Shown: positions 1 to 8,848 of the stretch, piece by piece
Numbering within the stretch: position 1 is the stretch's first letter
Layout of the letters: each line of letters begins with the position of its first letter
Source of the DNA: Acidobacteriota bacterium
GTDB lineage: Bacteria > Acidobacteriota > Terriglobia > Acidiferrales > UBA7541
NCBI GenBank assembly: GCA_003165465.1
Contig: PLUM01000101.1
Coordinates: 1 to 64,000, forward strand
Direction: 5' to 3'
DNA: 64,000 nucleotides
Translations under genes and position numbers: made by a program
The notes under the pieces: model-generated
Seen by the model: only the letters and a program-made list of their open reading frames with translations
Told to the model about the DNA's origin: nothing
The model's database searches: none

Positions 1-79
1 GGAGGGAAGAGTGCGTGAAGAAGGACATTGCAGACTGCGCGTGAAAACGGGCAATCAACAGGAATCACGTGAGGGAGCG

Positions 80-496
80 ATGGAACCCAGGAGACCTAAG
101 GCGCTGCTGATAGGGGAAAACCCTCAAGGTTCGTCATACTTGGCGAAGCGCTTGCAGGAACGCGGATGCGAGTGTGAGTTTGCAGTGTCGTATCGGGAAG
201 CCTGCTCGCGACTCATGGGCGAAGGCTTCGCCCTGGTGCTCAGCCCGATGAGGCTGCGTGACAGCAGCCTGTTCCCACTGATCGGCTTGCTCGATGGATC
301 CGGCATTACGCTGTTTTATTTCCACGCCGTGGAGGACGGTTGCTTGTGGTTGCCCGCTCTCCGGCGCGGCCAAAAGTGCTTTGGATCGTCCGCTATGCGC
401 CCCAGCGAATTTGTTGCCGCGCTTGACGATGTAATTGAGGGAATCTGTTTTCGTGCAGCAATGGAAAGAACAAGTGAGCCATCCGTCACTGCGTAG
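80..496 (+). CDS. Receiver-like domain protein (CheY-fold, no output domain)
   Basis: A protein of about 138 residues that looks like a single response-regulator receiver fold: an opening beta strand with the residues KALLIGENPQGSSYLAKRL, then alternating strands and helices up to a final helix (RPSEFVAALDDVIEGI). The usual phosphoacceptor Asp is not evident: the strand-3 position reads FALVLSPMRLRD, with Ser-Pro where Asp would be expected. It is therefore probably an atypical, non-phosphorylated receiver. The reading frame opens at base 11, but the ATG at 80, which follows a GAGGGAGCG ribosome-binding site, fits the fold better. It is convergent with the nitroreductase gene. Family assignment is inference from fold pattern; role unknown. 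Confidence 0.6.
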   Translation: MEPRRPKALLIGENPQGSSYLAKRLQERGCECEFAVSYREACSRLMGEGFALVLSPMRLRDSSLFPLIGLLDGSGITLFYFHAVEDGCLWLPALRRGQKCFGSSAMRPSEFVAALDDVIEGICFRAAMERTSEPSVTA

Positions 497-524
497 TTAT
501 CCTCGGCATCTAAAACTTCAGTAC

Positions 525-1085
525 TCATCGCAACCAATGGATTTCCGCGGGTTTCCGACCATGCGAGTCTGGCCAAACTTTCGGGTGGCCCAGTATGATT
601 GGCGCAACAACGTGGTAGTGTTCTGGCAACTTCAGCTCGGTCTTTGTAGCTGCCAAATCAAGCCAGGGACGTGCAAAGCCGATCCAACAACTTCCCAAGC
701 CCTCATTACGAGCAGCCAGCATCAGATTTTCCGCGGCGAGGCAGCAGTCTTCAGCCGCCTGGGTACCTGAAGACTTGGCCAGGACGATAACAAGGGCTGG
801 AGCATGATGAAACAAAGCGAATTGGGGATCTTCGAGCATATGACGGATCGAAGGGTCATAGGAAGTCTGCGACAGACTCGCGAGCAACCATTCCTTGGCA
901 CGCTTTGCGTAGCTTTCGATACGTTCGCGACCGAGCAAAACAGCGAATGCCCACGGCTGCAGATTCATCGCGCTCGGTGCTAGGATTGCGGCCCCGATGA
1001 GGTGCTCGATCGTTGCGCGGTCGATTCCAGCATCCGTGAAGTCGCGAACAGCGCGCCTGTTTCTGATCACATCCATCAATTCCAT
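525..1085 (-). CDS. Nitroreductase family protein
   Basis: A 186-residue FMN-dependent nitroreductase-fold protein. The N-terminus carries the family signature for FMN phosphate binding (DVIRNRRAVRDF), followed by the conserved APSAMNLQPWAF segment near residues 37-48 and a C-terminal GLGSCWIGFA core strand. Members reduce nitroaromatics, quinones or flavins with NAD(P)H as homodimers; the substrate cannot be deduced here. Its start overlaps the end of the upstream small membrane-protein gene by 10 bases, so the two are probably co-transcribed. Nearby genes for a universal stress protein and PEP synthase suggest a low-oxygen or stress-response neighbourhood, which is inference. Confidence 0.88.
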   Translation of the reverse strand: MELMDVIRNRRAVRDFTDAGIDRATIEHLIGAAILAPSAMNLQPWAFAVLLGRERIESYAKRAKEWLLASLSQTSYDPSIRHMLEDPQFALFHHAPALVIVLAKSSGTQAAEDCCLAAENLMLAARNEGLGSCWIGFARPWLDLAATKTELKLPEHYHVVAPIILGHPKVWPDSHGRKPAEIHWLR

Positions 1086-1411
1086 CGCGGCCTCCTTAAA
1101 ACATGATCCTTGTCCTGCCGACTCAATACAGCTGCATGTCGCGAACGAGCATAAGCCACGCGCGCTTCTAGCCGGGTCACTCCCATGAGAGCAAGCTTCT
1201 CAATCGAGTACAAGATCAAGAGAGCCATTCCCATCGTGACAAACAGAATACTGAAAATGGCCAAAGCTGCCACCAGCTCGCGCACTCGGTAGAACCACAT
1301 GCTCGCTATAACCACGCTGAAGGCAGCCATGATTGCTTCGACTTGATGGGAATGACGTTGTTTCAGGGTCGAATCATGTGCACTGCGAGTTTGCTTGTGT
1401 GCGAACATCAC
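1076..1411 (-). CDS. Small membrane protein, unknown function
   Basis: A 111-residue ORF with one or two hydrophobic segments (about residues 28-66, including LVAALAIFSILFVTMGMALL) and a basic C-terminal tail. No family is recognised. Translation could begin at the first Met or at Met28 (MAAFSVVIAS), just before the hydrophobic part. The 3' end overlaps the nitroreductase start by 10 bases, consistent with a two-gene operon, and it is divergent from the universal stress protein gene. It may be a membrane partner of the nitroreductase, but nothing in the sequence proves this. Confidence 0.55.
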   Translation of the reverse strand: MMFAHKQTRSAHDSTLKQRHSHQVEAIMAAFSVVIASMWFYRVRELVAALAIFSILFVTMGMALLILYSIEKLALMGVTRLEARVAYARSRHAAVLSRQDKDHVLRRPRWN

Positions 1412-1545
1412 TCACAATCCTTAGGCGTCGAATTCCCTTGTACCCTATCGTGCTGGCCTGGAATGTGATTGGGAACACCGCCAGCAGTGATGAAGTGCAC
1501 TTAATTCTTAGCATTGGTTGGATAGGGTTAACTTGGAAGGTTGAG

Positions 1546-2010
1546 ATGTCAAACATCCGACAGCATCTCCTGGTAACCCTTGATGGTTCGGAACTGGCGG
1601 AACTCGCTCTGCGTGAAGCGCTCGCACTAGCCAAACTTCCAGAAACCGATGTAACCCTGCTCCAGGTGGTGCCGCCGATTGAAGAGGTCATAGCCGATGG
1701 TGAAGAGTTTGCGATCGACCAGCAGTGGGAAAGACGCAAAAATAGTACCCTGCGCTATCTGAACGGCGTCTGCGGCCGCCCTGAGTGGCGGGGGATTCAC
1801 ACCCATGTCGTAGTGGAGATGGGCAAACCAGCGGAGACGATTCTGGATTTCGCTCAAAGGCACAATATTGATCCCATCGTTATGGCCAGCCACGGGCGAA
1901 CAGGTTTAGGGCGATGGGTTTACGGTAGCGTTGCCGACAAGGTGCTTCGTGCGGCAGACAGGACGGTTGTGCTTGTCCGGGCCGGGCGACCTCTCGATGA
2001 CTCGAAATAG
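1546..2010 (+). CDS. Universal stress protein (UspA family)
   Basis: A 154-residue single-domain Usp. The N-terminal strand LLVTLDGSELAELALREAL carries the typical Asp/Ser of the nucleotide pocket, and the C-terminal signature VMASHGRTGLGRWVYGSVAD matches the G-2X-G-9X-G-S ATP-binding pattern, so an ATP-binding type is expected. The reading frame is open from 1333, but the ATG at 1546 after a GGAAGG ribosome-binding site gives a normal-length protein. Immediately downstream lies a stunted Usp-like ORF and then ppsA, so stress signalling and PEP metabolism may be co-expressed. Confidence 0.92.
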   Translation: MSNIRQHLLVTLDGSELAELALREALALAKLPETDVTLLQVVPPIEEVIADGEEFAIDQQWERRKNSTLRYLNGVCGRPEWRGIHTHVVVEMGKPAETILDFAQRHNIDPIVMASHGRTGLGRWVYGSVADKVLRAADRTVVLVRAGRPLDDSK

Positions 2011-2067
2011 TATTGAGCCCATGCGAGGCCTGCGCATGGAAGATTCCATGATTCTTGAGGAAAAGGA

Positions 2068-2196
2068 ATGAAACTCTTAATCGCAATCGACTCGTCTGCG
2101 GTTTCGAAAACAGTGATCGACGAAGTGGCCAGTCGACCGTGTCCTGTTGAAGTCATTCGAGGATCTGGATTCCTTGAAGACAAGGAGATGCCATGA
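2068..2196 (+). CDS. Stunted Usp-like N-terminal mini-ORF coupled to ppsA
   Basis: A 42-codon ORF that begins like a universal stress protein (MKLLIAIDSSAVSKTVIDEV, then ASRPCPVEV) and then stops after one strand-helix unit instead of continuing for about 150 residues. It has a good GAGGAAAAGGA ribosome-binding site. Its TGA overlaps the ppsA ATG in an ATGA arrangement, so it could act as a translational coupler. Either it is the 5' remnant of a second Usp gene after an internal deletion, or a small peptide kept to drive ppsA translation. Confidence 0.55.
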   Translation: MKLLIAIDSSAVSKTVIDEVASRPCPVEVIRGSGFLEDKEMP

Positions 2197-4622
2197 AATC
2201 AACCTATATTGCGGATTTCTCTGAGATTCGCATGGGGGATGTAGCACGGGTAGGGGGCAAAAACGCATCACTTGGGGAGATGTTCAGCGCTTTAAAACCC
2301 CAAGGGGTTGGCGTCCTGGATGGGTTTGCCATCACGACCGATGCCTACTGGAGGCTCCTCGAAGAACAGGATTTGCGAGCAAGTCTCGAGAAACTTTTCT
2401 TGATTCTTGATCCAGAGAACTTGGAACAGCTTGCAGCAAAAGGCCATGAGGCCCGCACTCGGATTCTTCAGACGCCCATTCCCGGCGTTCTTCAGGCGGC
2501 GATTCTCGATGCTTATAGGGCGCTCATCATGCGAATCGGGCGCGAGACGGAGATGGCGGTGAGGTCTTCAGCAAGCGCGGAAGACCTGCCGGAAGCATCA
2601 TTTGCCGGCGCCGCCGAGACGTTTCTTAACGTGCGCGGCGAAGAGGCCCTTCTCCGAGCGGTGCACCAATGTTTTGCTTCGCTTTTCACCGACCGCGCCA
2701 TTAGCTACCGGGCGCGCCAAGGTTTTCCTCAACTCAAAGTCGCTCTCTCGGTCGGCGTCATGCCGATGGTGAGGTCTGACTTAGCGTCTTCCGGAGTGAT
2801 CTTTACTCTCGACACGGAGTCGGGTTTCCGAGATGTGGTCACGATCACCGGCTCGTACGGTTTGGGGGAACTTGTTGTTCAGGGTGTGGTCACACCGGAC
2901 GAATGGCTGGTATTCAAGCCCACCTTGCGCGACGGATACGAACCGATTGTCGGCCGAAGTCTGGGTTCTAAGGAAGTCAGGCTGGCTTATGCAACCGGCA
3001 CGCGTTCCACGCGCAGCGAGGCGACGGCAGCGCAGGATCGCGCCTCCTACTGCCTAAGGGACTCGGAAGTTCTGCAGCTTGCGCGCTGGGCCTGCCTCGT
3101 CGAACAGCACTATTCAGAAATCGCTCGCCATCCTCAGCCCATGGATATCGAATGGGCCAAGGATGGTTTGACCGGTGAATTATTCATCGTGCAAGCTCGC
3201 CCGGAAACCGTCCATTCAGCCCAAAGAATCCAGACTTCGGCCGAGGTATATCACTTGAAGGTTGAACCCGGAGTGCCCCTTGTCGTTGGACAGGCCGTTG
3301 GGGAAAGGATCGGTGCCGGACGGGCCCATGTCGTCACGGATGTGAGCAAATTACAAGACGTTCAGCCAGGGGAAGTTCTCGTCGCACAAAATACCGATCC
3401 CGACTGGGAACCTGTGATGCGGCGTGTCGCCGCGATTGTCACTGACCAAGGCGGACGCACGGCACATGCGGCTATCGTCTCACGCGAGTTCGGAATCCCT
3501 TGCATCGTTGGGACGGGCAACGCGACTCGGGCCCTATCCACTGGAACCGACGTGACCGTTTGCTGCTCGGAAGGCAGCGAAGGCCATGTCTATGCCGGTC
3601 GATTGCCGTTTGAAATCGAGCATGTGGAAGCAAGCACGCTTCCCAAGACTCACACGAAGATCATGCTGATCGTAGGTGATCCTACGCAGGCTTTTCATTT
3701 GGCTTCTATTCCGAATGAGGGCGTTGGCCTGGCCCGCCTCGAATTCATCATAACCAATCACATTGGTATCCACCCAATGGCACTCGCTAAGTTTCCGAAC
3801 TTGAAAGATCCGAAGGCGGTGAACGATATCCGGAACAGGATCGCCAAAGAAGATCCAGGTGAATTCTTTATTCGACGCCTGAGTGAAGGCGTGGCAAGAA
3901 TCGCTGCGGCCTTCTACCCCAAGCCGGTCATTGTTCGAACCAGTGACTTCAAAACCAATGAATATGCGCGATTGCTCGGCGGCGCGGAATTCGAACCCGA
4001 AGAGGAAAACCCCATGATCGGTTTCCGTGGCGCGTCCCGTTATTACGATCCACGTTATTCGCCAGGCTTTGCGCTCGAATGCGCGGCGCTGGCGCACGTG
4101 CGGAATAAAATGGGGCTGACGAATCTGAAAGTGATGATTCCTTTCTGCCGCACCGTGAAGGAGGGAAAGAAAGTGATCGAGCAAATGGCCCAGAACGGAC
4201 TGCGACAGGGCGAAAACGGTCTGGAAGTCTATGCCATGTGCGAAATTCCGGCCAATGTCATTCTTGCCGATGAATTCCTCAAGATATTCGACGGTTATTC
4301 AATCGGCTCGAACGACCTGACACAGCTTACACTCGGGCTTGACCGCGACTCCGGGACCGTAGCTCACTTGTTCGACGAAAACAATGCCGCGGTGCGTAGA
4401 ATGATTGCCGGCGCGATCAGCTCGGCGCAGGAAGCAAAGAAGCCAATCGGGATCTGTGGGCAGGCTCCTTCTGATTTTCCAGAATTTGCCGAGTGGCTTG
4501 TAACCTTAGGGATTGATTCGATCTCGCTCAATCCCGATACGGCAATCAAGACAGCCCTCCGAGTGGCCGCTGCCGAACAGCGCACTGGCACTCTGGCGCG
4601 TGCCAAAGGAGCGCGATTTTAG
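2193..4622 (+). CDS. ppsA: Phosphoenolpyruvate synthase (pyruvate, water dikinase)
   Basis: An 809-residue PEP synthase that makes PEP from pyruvate and ATP, the gluconeogenic entry step. Order of domains: N-terminal ATP-grasp pyruvate-phosphate dikinase domain (about 1-350, with VGGKNASLGEM and MAVRSSASAEDLPEASFAG), the swivelling phosphohistidine domain (GGRTAHAAIVSREFGIPCIV, catalytic His in TAH, around residue 430) and the C-terminal PEP-utilising TIM barrel (SIGSNDLTQLTLGLDRDS and the catalytic-Cys loop GICGQAPSD). Length and all key motifs are those of active enzymes. The start overlaps the preceding mini-ORF by four bases. Position beside Usp and nitroreductase genes resembles dormancy/energy-stress clusters, an inference. 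Confidence 0.97.
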   Translation: MKSTYIADFSEIRMGDVARVGGKNASLGEMFSALKPQGVGVLDGFAITTDAYWRLLEEQDLRASLEKLFLILDPENLEQLAAKGHEARTRILQTPIPGVLQAAILDAYRALIMRIGRETEMAVRSSASAEDLPEASFAGAAETFLNVRGEEALLRAVHQCFASLFTDRAISYRARQGFPQLKVALSVGVMPMVRSDLASSGVIFTLDTESGFRDVVTITGSYGLGELVVQGVVTPDEWLVFKPTLRDGYEPIVGRSLGSKEVRLAYATGTRSTRSEATAAQDRASYCLRDSEVLQLARWACLVEQHYSEIARHPQPMDIEWAKDGLTGELFIVQARPETVHSAQRIQTSAEVYHLKVEPGVPLVVGQAVGERIGAGRAHVVTDVSKLQDVQPGEVLVAQNTDPDWEPVMRRVAAIVTDQGGRTAHAAIVSREFGIPCIVGTGNATRALSTGTDVTVCCSEGSEGHVYAGRLPFEIEHVEASTLPKTHTKIMLIVGDPTQAFHLASIPNEGVGLARLEFIITNHIGIHPMALAKFPNLKDPKAVNDIRNRIAKEDPGEFFIRRLSEGVARIAAAFYPKPVIVRTSDFKTNEYARLLGGAEFEPEEENPMIGFRGASRYYDPRYSPGFALECAALAHVRNKMGLTNLKVMIPFCRTVKEGKKVIEQMAQNGLRQGENGLEVYAMCEIPANVILADEFLKIFDGYSIGSNDLTQLTLGLDRDSGTVAHLFDENNAAVRRMIAGAISSAQEAKKPIGICGQAPSDFPEFAEWLVTLGIDSISLNPDTAIKTALRVAAAEQRTGTLARAKGARF

Positions 4623-4659
4623 TCTGATCGGGCAGGGGATATGAAGCATCCGTGAAGGG

Positions 4660-5090
4660 ATGCGACGGATGCGCTATCGTCTGAATGTAAATCGCCACGA
4701 CTACGAAGCCGACGTGCCTGCGGCCACACCGCTACTAACTGTCCTTCGCGATGATCTTGGCCTTACCGGCACTCGGTTCGGGTGCGATCAGGGTGTGTGC
4801 GGAGCGTGTTACGTGCTGGCGGATGGGCAGTCTGTCGACGGCGATGGATGGCAAGATCGTGCGAGCTGCCGCAATCTTTGCACGAAAAGCGCTCCTCGAA
4901 CGTGCAGCTGCGCGCTTCGGGGCTAACGGTTTATTGGGAACAAAGGAGAAAGCGGTAAATTCTTTTTCAAGGGTGCAGCCACGATCGCCGCCACCAAGGC
5001 TTGGCCTCAGGGCACACACTCCCTCGTCAAAACGAATTTTTCGTGGTCCGCTTGTCAGTGGTGTAGCATCACTCCTACCGATCTTGGCTA
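4660..5090 (+). pseudogene. Remnant of molybdenum hydroxylase (IorA/xanthine dehydrogenase type)
   Basis: The first about 58 codons encode the N-terminal 2Fe-2S ferredoxin domain of an isoquinoline 1-oxidoreductase/xanthine dehydrogenase small subunit: LRDDLGLTGTRFGCDQGVCG followed by ACYVLADGQ, with the conserved C-x4-C-x2-C cluster. The reading frame then degenerates. From about 4841, in the +1-shifted frame, a piece resembling part of a large Mo-binding subunit follows (DGKIVRAAAIFARKALLERA), suggesting an internal deletion fused two genes of one operon. A further open stretch (4957-5090, KFFFKGAATIAATKAWPQG) is of unknown origin. No intact enzyme can be made. The large-subunit match is from memory of family patterns and is less sure than the ferredoxin part. 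Confidence 0.65.
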
Positions 5091-5106
5091 ATCAGGAAGC
5101 GGAAAC

Positions 5107-5745
5107 ATGAAAATAGTAAAAGTAGGGATAGTGGTCATCGTAGGTATCCTGGCCTTGACGCTCTTGACTCTCCGCGTGACGGGCCTCGAACCGGAATACC
5201 TCGACTTGAATCAGCTTCGTGCCCACCACATGATCGCCCGCCCCGGCTTGTGGCTGAAAGGCGAAGTGGTCACGACGCCCGTCACCAACTGGTCATTTGT
5301 CGACAAAATCGAACACCCCGGGCGCAGCCTCAACACCATCCTGGTGGAAACTCGAACGCCGTATTTCATTCCACATTCGGTCCGGACGATGCCTACGGTC
5401 CGCAACGGCCAGCTCTACATACGGTCGCACCAGGATCGCATGGACGTGCCGTTTCCGAACGACAAGTCCTGGACATCCAACGTGGCCCGCGATCCCCGCG
5501 TGCGTATAAAGATCGGCGATAAATTATACGAAGCGACTCTGGTATTGGTCGCGGACCGCGCCCAAGCCACCGCTTTTTTAGGCAGGAACCCCGAAATTCT
5601 GCAGAGTGGTCCCGACGGGCAAGAGCATGTCGTGGGGTATGATCATGTTTATCGTGTATTCCAAAGGAATATCCCGGAGTATGGCGGTGATCAGCCATCC
5701 CCGAGTACGGCGGGCCTCATTCCTGAGAATCCATCTCAAAAATGA
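5107..5745 (+). CDS. Membrane-anchored protein, possible FMN/F420-binding split-barrel fold
   Basis: A 212-residue protein with an N-terminal membrane anchor (VGIVVIVGILALTLLTLRVT). The body (ILVETRTPYFIPHSVRTMP, VRNGQLYIRSHQ, then ARDPRVRIKIGDKLYEATL) is arranged like the pyridoxamine-phosphate-oxidase/deazaflavin-dependent nitroreductase barrel, in which the RDPRVRI(K)IG strand is typical. This is a fold-level resemblance only, and the substrate is unknown. The GGAAAC upstream of the ATG is a weak ribosome-binding site. The gene stands alone between an oxidoreductase pseudogene and a secreted NTF2-like protein. Confidence 0.6.
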   Translation: MKIVKVGIVVIVGILALTLLTLRVTGLEPEYLDLNQLRAHHMIARPGLWLKGEVVTTPVTNWSFVDKIEHPGRSLNTILVETRTPYFIPHSVRTMPTVRNGQLYIRSHQDRMDVPFPNDKSWTSNVARDPRVRIKIGDKLYEATLVLVADRAQATAFLGRNPEILQSGPDGQEHVVGYDHVYRVFQRNIPEYGGDQPSPSTAGLIPENPSQK

Positions 5746-6038
5746 GCCCAGATTTTTAATTTAAACTTTCCTTGTCAACCTTCGGATGATCGCTTCGGAT
5801 GATCGGCGGCATTCCCATTCATGCGAGTTTGGACGCGGCCTGCGTGGCCCCGCACCGGCATCGTCGCCCGGCAAGGCTCGCAACGCAGCGGCGGCGACAA
5901 TCAGTGCTTCCGCCTCGGGGAAAAATCGCGGCGGAATACTCCGCGGCTATAGCGGCACGGAACCTTTGTCGCAAGCGCGATCAGAAGAGTATGATCGGCC
6001 TGCATAGGCCATCCTGAGAAAGTTTCCTGGAGGAAGCC

Positions 6039-6905
6039 GTGAATCGTTTTATCAGGCATGCGATCGTTCTTGGCGTGCTGTGCTTTGGCAGCGTGGCAAT
6101 TGTCAATCTCAGGCCGGTTGTTGCTGCTGATGAGAAACAGGCGGTGCTGGCTGCCGATGCGGCCTTTCTCCAATCCATCGCCACGGACAACAAAACGGCG
6201 GTGGACAAACTTCTTGAACCGGACTTTTTGTGGGTGGACACGAACGCCAACCAGCAGAACCGGGCCCAGGTTCTGCAGAAATTGCCTTCGGTAGCAAACG
6301 CCGACGTGGAACCCAGAGTGAACCTGTACAGCGATGCGGCAGTGGTCAAAGCCATCCGCGGAAATGTACACGTCATGCGCATTTGGGTGAAGCGACCGGC
6401 AGGCTGGCGGGCGCTGGTCTATCAGGAGGTCACACTGGGATCGCAGCCGCCTCGCCCTCCCCTGCCGCCGGGCGCCAACACCGATTGTGACAATCCCTGC
6501 AAGAATTATCCTTACACGCCTAAAAACCAGACCGAGAAGGAGGTGCTGGCTGCTATGCACGGCGTGATTATGGGCCTGGCCTACTACGACATCGATGCCT
6601 ACGTCGCGAACACCGCGGACGATTTCGAGATGACGATGTCCGTGAGCCCCAAGGTGGGCACCAAAACCGAGCGGCTCGCCGGCTTCGCTCGGCAGAAGGC
6701 GGCGGGGACCCCGCCCGCAATCAACGACCCGACGACTTCCGCGCAAATGTTCGACTTTGACGGCGCGGTAGTGCTGATCGCGAAATGGATCACACGCAGC
6801 GGACAGCACGATGTCGACACCCGCATGTTTGTGCAGCGCAATGGCCGCTGGGTGCTCCTTTTCGGCTTCGAGACGATGGGGTACTGTCAACAGTGCGGAA
6901 CCTAG
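6039..6905 (+). CDS. Secreted protein with two NTF2-like (DUF4440/SnoaL) domains
   Basis: A 288-residue protein with a cleavable signal peptide (hydrophobic core VLGVLCFGSVAIVNL, cleavage probably after VVAA near residue 30). The mature part contains two tandem NTF2-like units: about 33-150 (AVLAADAAFLQSIATDNKTA then LLEPDFLWVDTN) and about 175-285 (VLAAMHGVIMGLAYYDIDAY then VANTADDFEMTMS), separated by a proline-rich linker with a CDNPC pair. Such domains bind small hydrophobic ligands or act as scaffolds; catalysis cannot be predicted. The ATG follows TTTCCTGGAGGAAGCC, a strong ribosome-binding site. Confidence 0.7.
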   Translation: MNRFIRHAIVLGVLCFGSVAIVNLRPVVAADEKQAVLAADAAFLQSIATDNKTAVDKLLEPDFLWVDTNANQQNRAQVLQKLPSVANADVEPRVNLYSDAAVVKAIRGNVHVMRIWVKRPAGWRALVYQEVTLGSQPPRPPLPPGANTDCDNPCKNYPYTPKNQTEKEVLAAMHGVIMGLAYYDIDAYVANTADDFEMTMSVSPKVGTKTERLAGFARQKAAGTPPAINDPTTSAQMFDFDGAVVLIAKWITRSGQHDVDTRMFVQRNGRWVLLFGFETMGYCQQCGT

Positions 6906-7071
6906 GACGAGTAGACGTTGCGGGTTTTGTCGGACGGCTAACACGGAAGAAATCTCGCTCACGGTAAGCCTCTTTGCGGTGACGTTACGTTCAGGGATCT
7001 GGTTTGACAACTTGTGCGCGATTGAGAAAGATGGTCAACTACGGCCCTGAGGCACAGCCCTGACCACAACC

Positions 7072-8544
7072 ATGAATACCACTCCGATTCGACATGTTGA
7101 CCTGCAAGCGATGGCCAAGCAAGCCATGCTGGAGAACGGCTTTGAGCCGGAATTCCCTCCCCAAGTTCAGCAGCAGCTCGGGGAATTGAAGGCCCATCCG
7201 CCGCAAGTTGCATCGGGCGCGAACATCCGCGATCTGCGCAATCTGGTCTGGTCTTCGATCGACAACGATACTTCGCGGGATCTCGACCAGATCGAAGTCG
7301 GGGAGCGATTGCCCAATGGAGAAACAAAAATCCTGGTGGGAATCGCGGACGTGGATACCTTCGTCCCCAAAAGCTCTGCCATTGATGCGCACGCGGGGAA
7401 AGAAACGACAACGGTTTATACGGGCGTCAGGAATTTCCCCATGCTGCCGGAGCAGCTTTCGACCGATGCGAGCTCGCTGCTGGAAGCCGGCGACAAGCTG
7501 AGCATCGTGATTGAGTTTGTCGTGGGCATTGACGGGGCCGTCCATTCCGGCAGCGTCTACCAAGCCATCGTCCGGAATAAGGCGCAGCTAACGTACAACG
7601 CCGTGGGCGCTTGGCTGGAGAATAAGAGTGCAGCACCGGACAAAGTGGCGGCCTCGACGGAACTACAAGCGCAGCTCAAGCTGCAGGATGAGGCTGCGCA
7701 AGCGCTCAAGAACGAACGGTTCCGTCATGGGGCGCTGAACATCGAGACCATCGAGGTTCACCCTTTGATCCTTAACGAAAAGATTGTGGACGTTGTGAAG
7801 CAGGAGAAGAACCGCGCGACCGAATTGATCGAGGATTTCATGATTGCCGCCAACGAAGTCGTGGCCCGCATGCTCGATAGCAACAAAGTGTCGTCGATCC
7901 GGCGCGTGGTAAAGACCCCGGAACGCTGGCCCCGGATCGTTGAGCTGGCGGCGAAGCTGGGCGGTCAACTTCCCACCGTTCCGGATTCCAAAGCGCTCAA
8001 TGATTTTCTGATCCAGCGCAAGGCTGCCGATCCCGATCATTTTGCGGACCTTTCGCTCACGGTCATCAAGCTGATGGGACCCGGCGAGTATGTCCTCGAG
8101 CGCCCCGGAGATCCGGAACAAGGACATTTCGGCCTCGCTGTCCAGGACTACACGCACTCCACGGCTCCCAATCGGCGCTTCGCCGATCTCGTTACGCAAA
8201 GGCTAATCAAAGCCGTGCTCGCAAGCCAGCCTGCTCCTTACTCAAATGACGAGCTCGCCGCGGTGGCGCTGAACTGCACGTTGAAAGAAGATGCAGCGCG
8301 GAAGGTGGAGCGCGAAATGTCCAAGCGGATCGCTGCCGTCGCGATGAGCAGTCGAATCGGTGAGGTGTTCGATGCCATCGTTACGGGAGTGACGCCGCGC
8401 GGAACATTTGTTCGCATATTGAAACCCGCCATAGAAGGCTTGTTGGCACAGGGGCAACAGGGAGCAGATGTTGGTGACAGGCTCCGCGTAAAACTGATCC
8501 GCACCGATGTCCAGCGGGGATACATCGATTTCGCGCGCAACTAA
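7072..8544 (+). CDS. RNB-domain ribonuclease (RNase II/R family), short form
   Basis: A 490-residue 3'-5' exoribonuclease. The RNB catalytic domain spans roughly residues 55-400, with the metal-binding aspartates in SSIDNDTSRDLDQIEV, the ADVDTFVP motif and the signature YTHSTAPNRRFADLVTQR. An S1-type RNA-binding barrel closes the C-terminus (residues 420-490, FDAIVTGVTPRGTFVRIL). The two N-terminal cold-shock domains of E. coli RNase II/R (644 and 813 residues) are absent; the protein begins with about 50 residues of another kind. Probably cytoplasmic RNA turnover. No obvious operon partner. Confidence 0.9.
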   Translation: MNTTPIRHVDLQAMAKQAMLENGFEPEFPPQVQQQLGELKAHPPQVASGANIRDLRNLVWSSIDNDTSRDLDQIEVGERLPNGETKILVGIADVDTFVPKSSAIDAHAGKETTTVYTGVRNFPMLPEQLSTDASSLLEAGDKLSIVIEFVVGIDGAVHSGSVYQAIVRNKAQLTYNAVGAWLENKSAAPDKVAASTELQAQLKLQDEAAQALKNERFRHGALNIETIEVHPLILNEKIVDVVKQEKNRATELIEDFMIAANEVVARMLDSNKVSSIRRVVKTPERWPRIVELAAKLGGQLPTVPDSKALNDFLIQRKAADPDHFADLSLTVIKLMGPGEYVLERPGDPEQGHFGLAVQDYTHSTAPNRRFADLVTQRLIKAVLASQPAPYSNDELAAVALNCTLKEDAARKVEREMSKRIAAVAMSSRIGEVFDAIVTGVTPRGTFVRILKPAIEGLLAQGQQGADVGDRLRVKLIRTDVQRGYIDFARN

Positions 8545-8848
8545 GCGGGGCGAGACCAACCGAGGACATGTGCAGTATCCGGGAAACGCATGTATTCCAA
8601 TGAACACGAATTCCACTCTCCGCTTGGCCAGCAATGTTCAATTCCTGACTAAACCGAGTTTTGCTGACTTGCGTGGCACTCATCAGAAACGAACCAAAAT
8701 GTTCACGGCTTAGAAGTCGCTCGCATGGGCGTACCACAAATTGATACGTGCAACTCAGCGCCAAACGTGAAGGACACGGTGCTCGAAGATTCATCTCAAA
8801 GGGACTGCTACCCAAACTCTGAAGCAAAAACTGACCGAAATTCTTATT
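8545..8848. other. Intergenic region, nothing recognised
   Basis: About 300 bases between the convergent RNB ribonuclease and a secreted-protein gene. No RNA gene, repeat family or clear terminator hairpin with a T-run was seen; short open frames here have no coding character. Confidence 0.4.
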
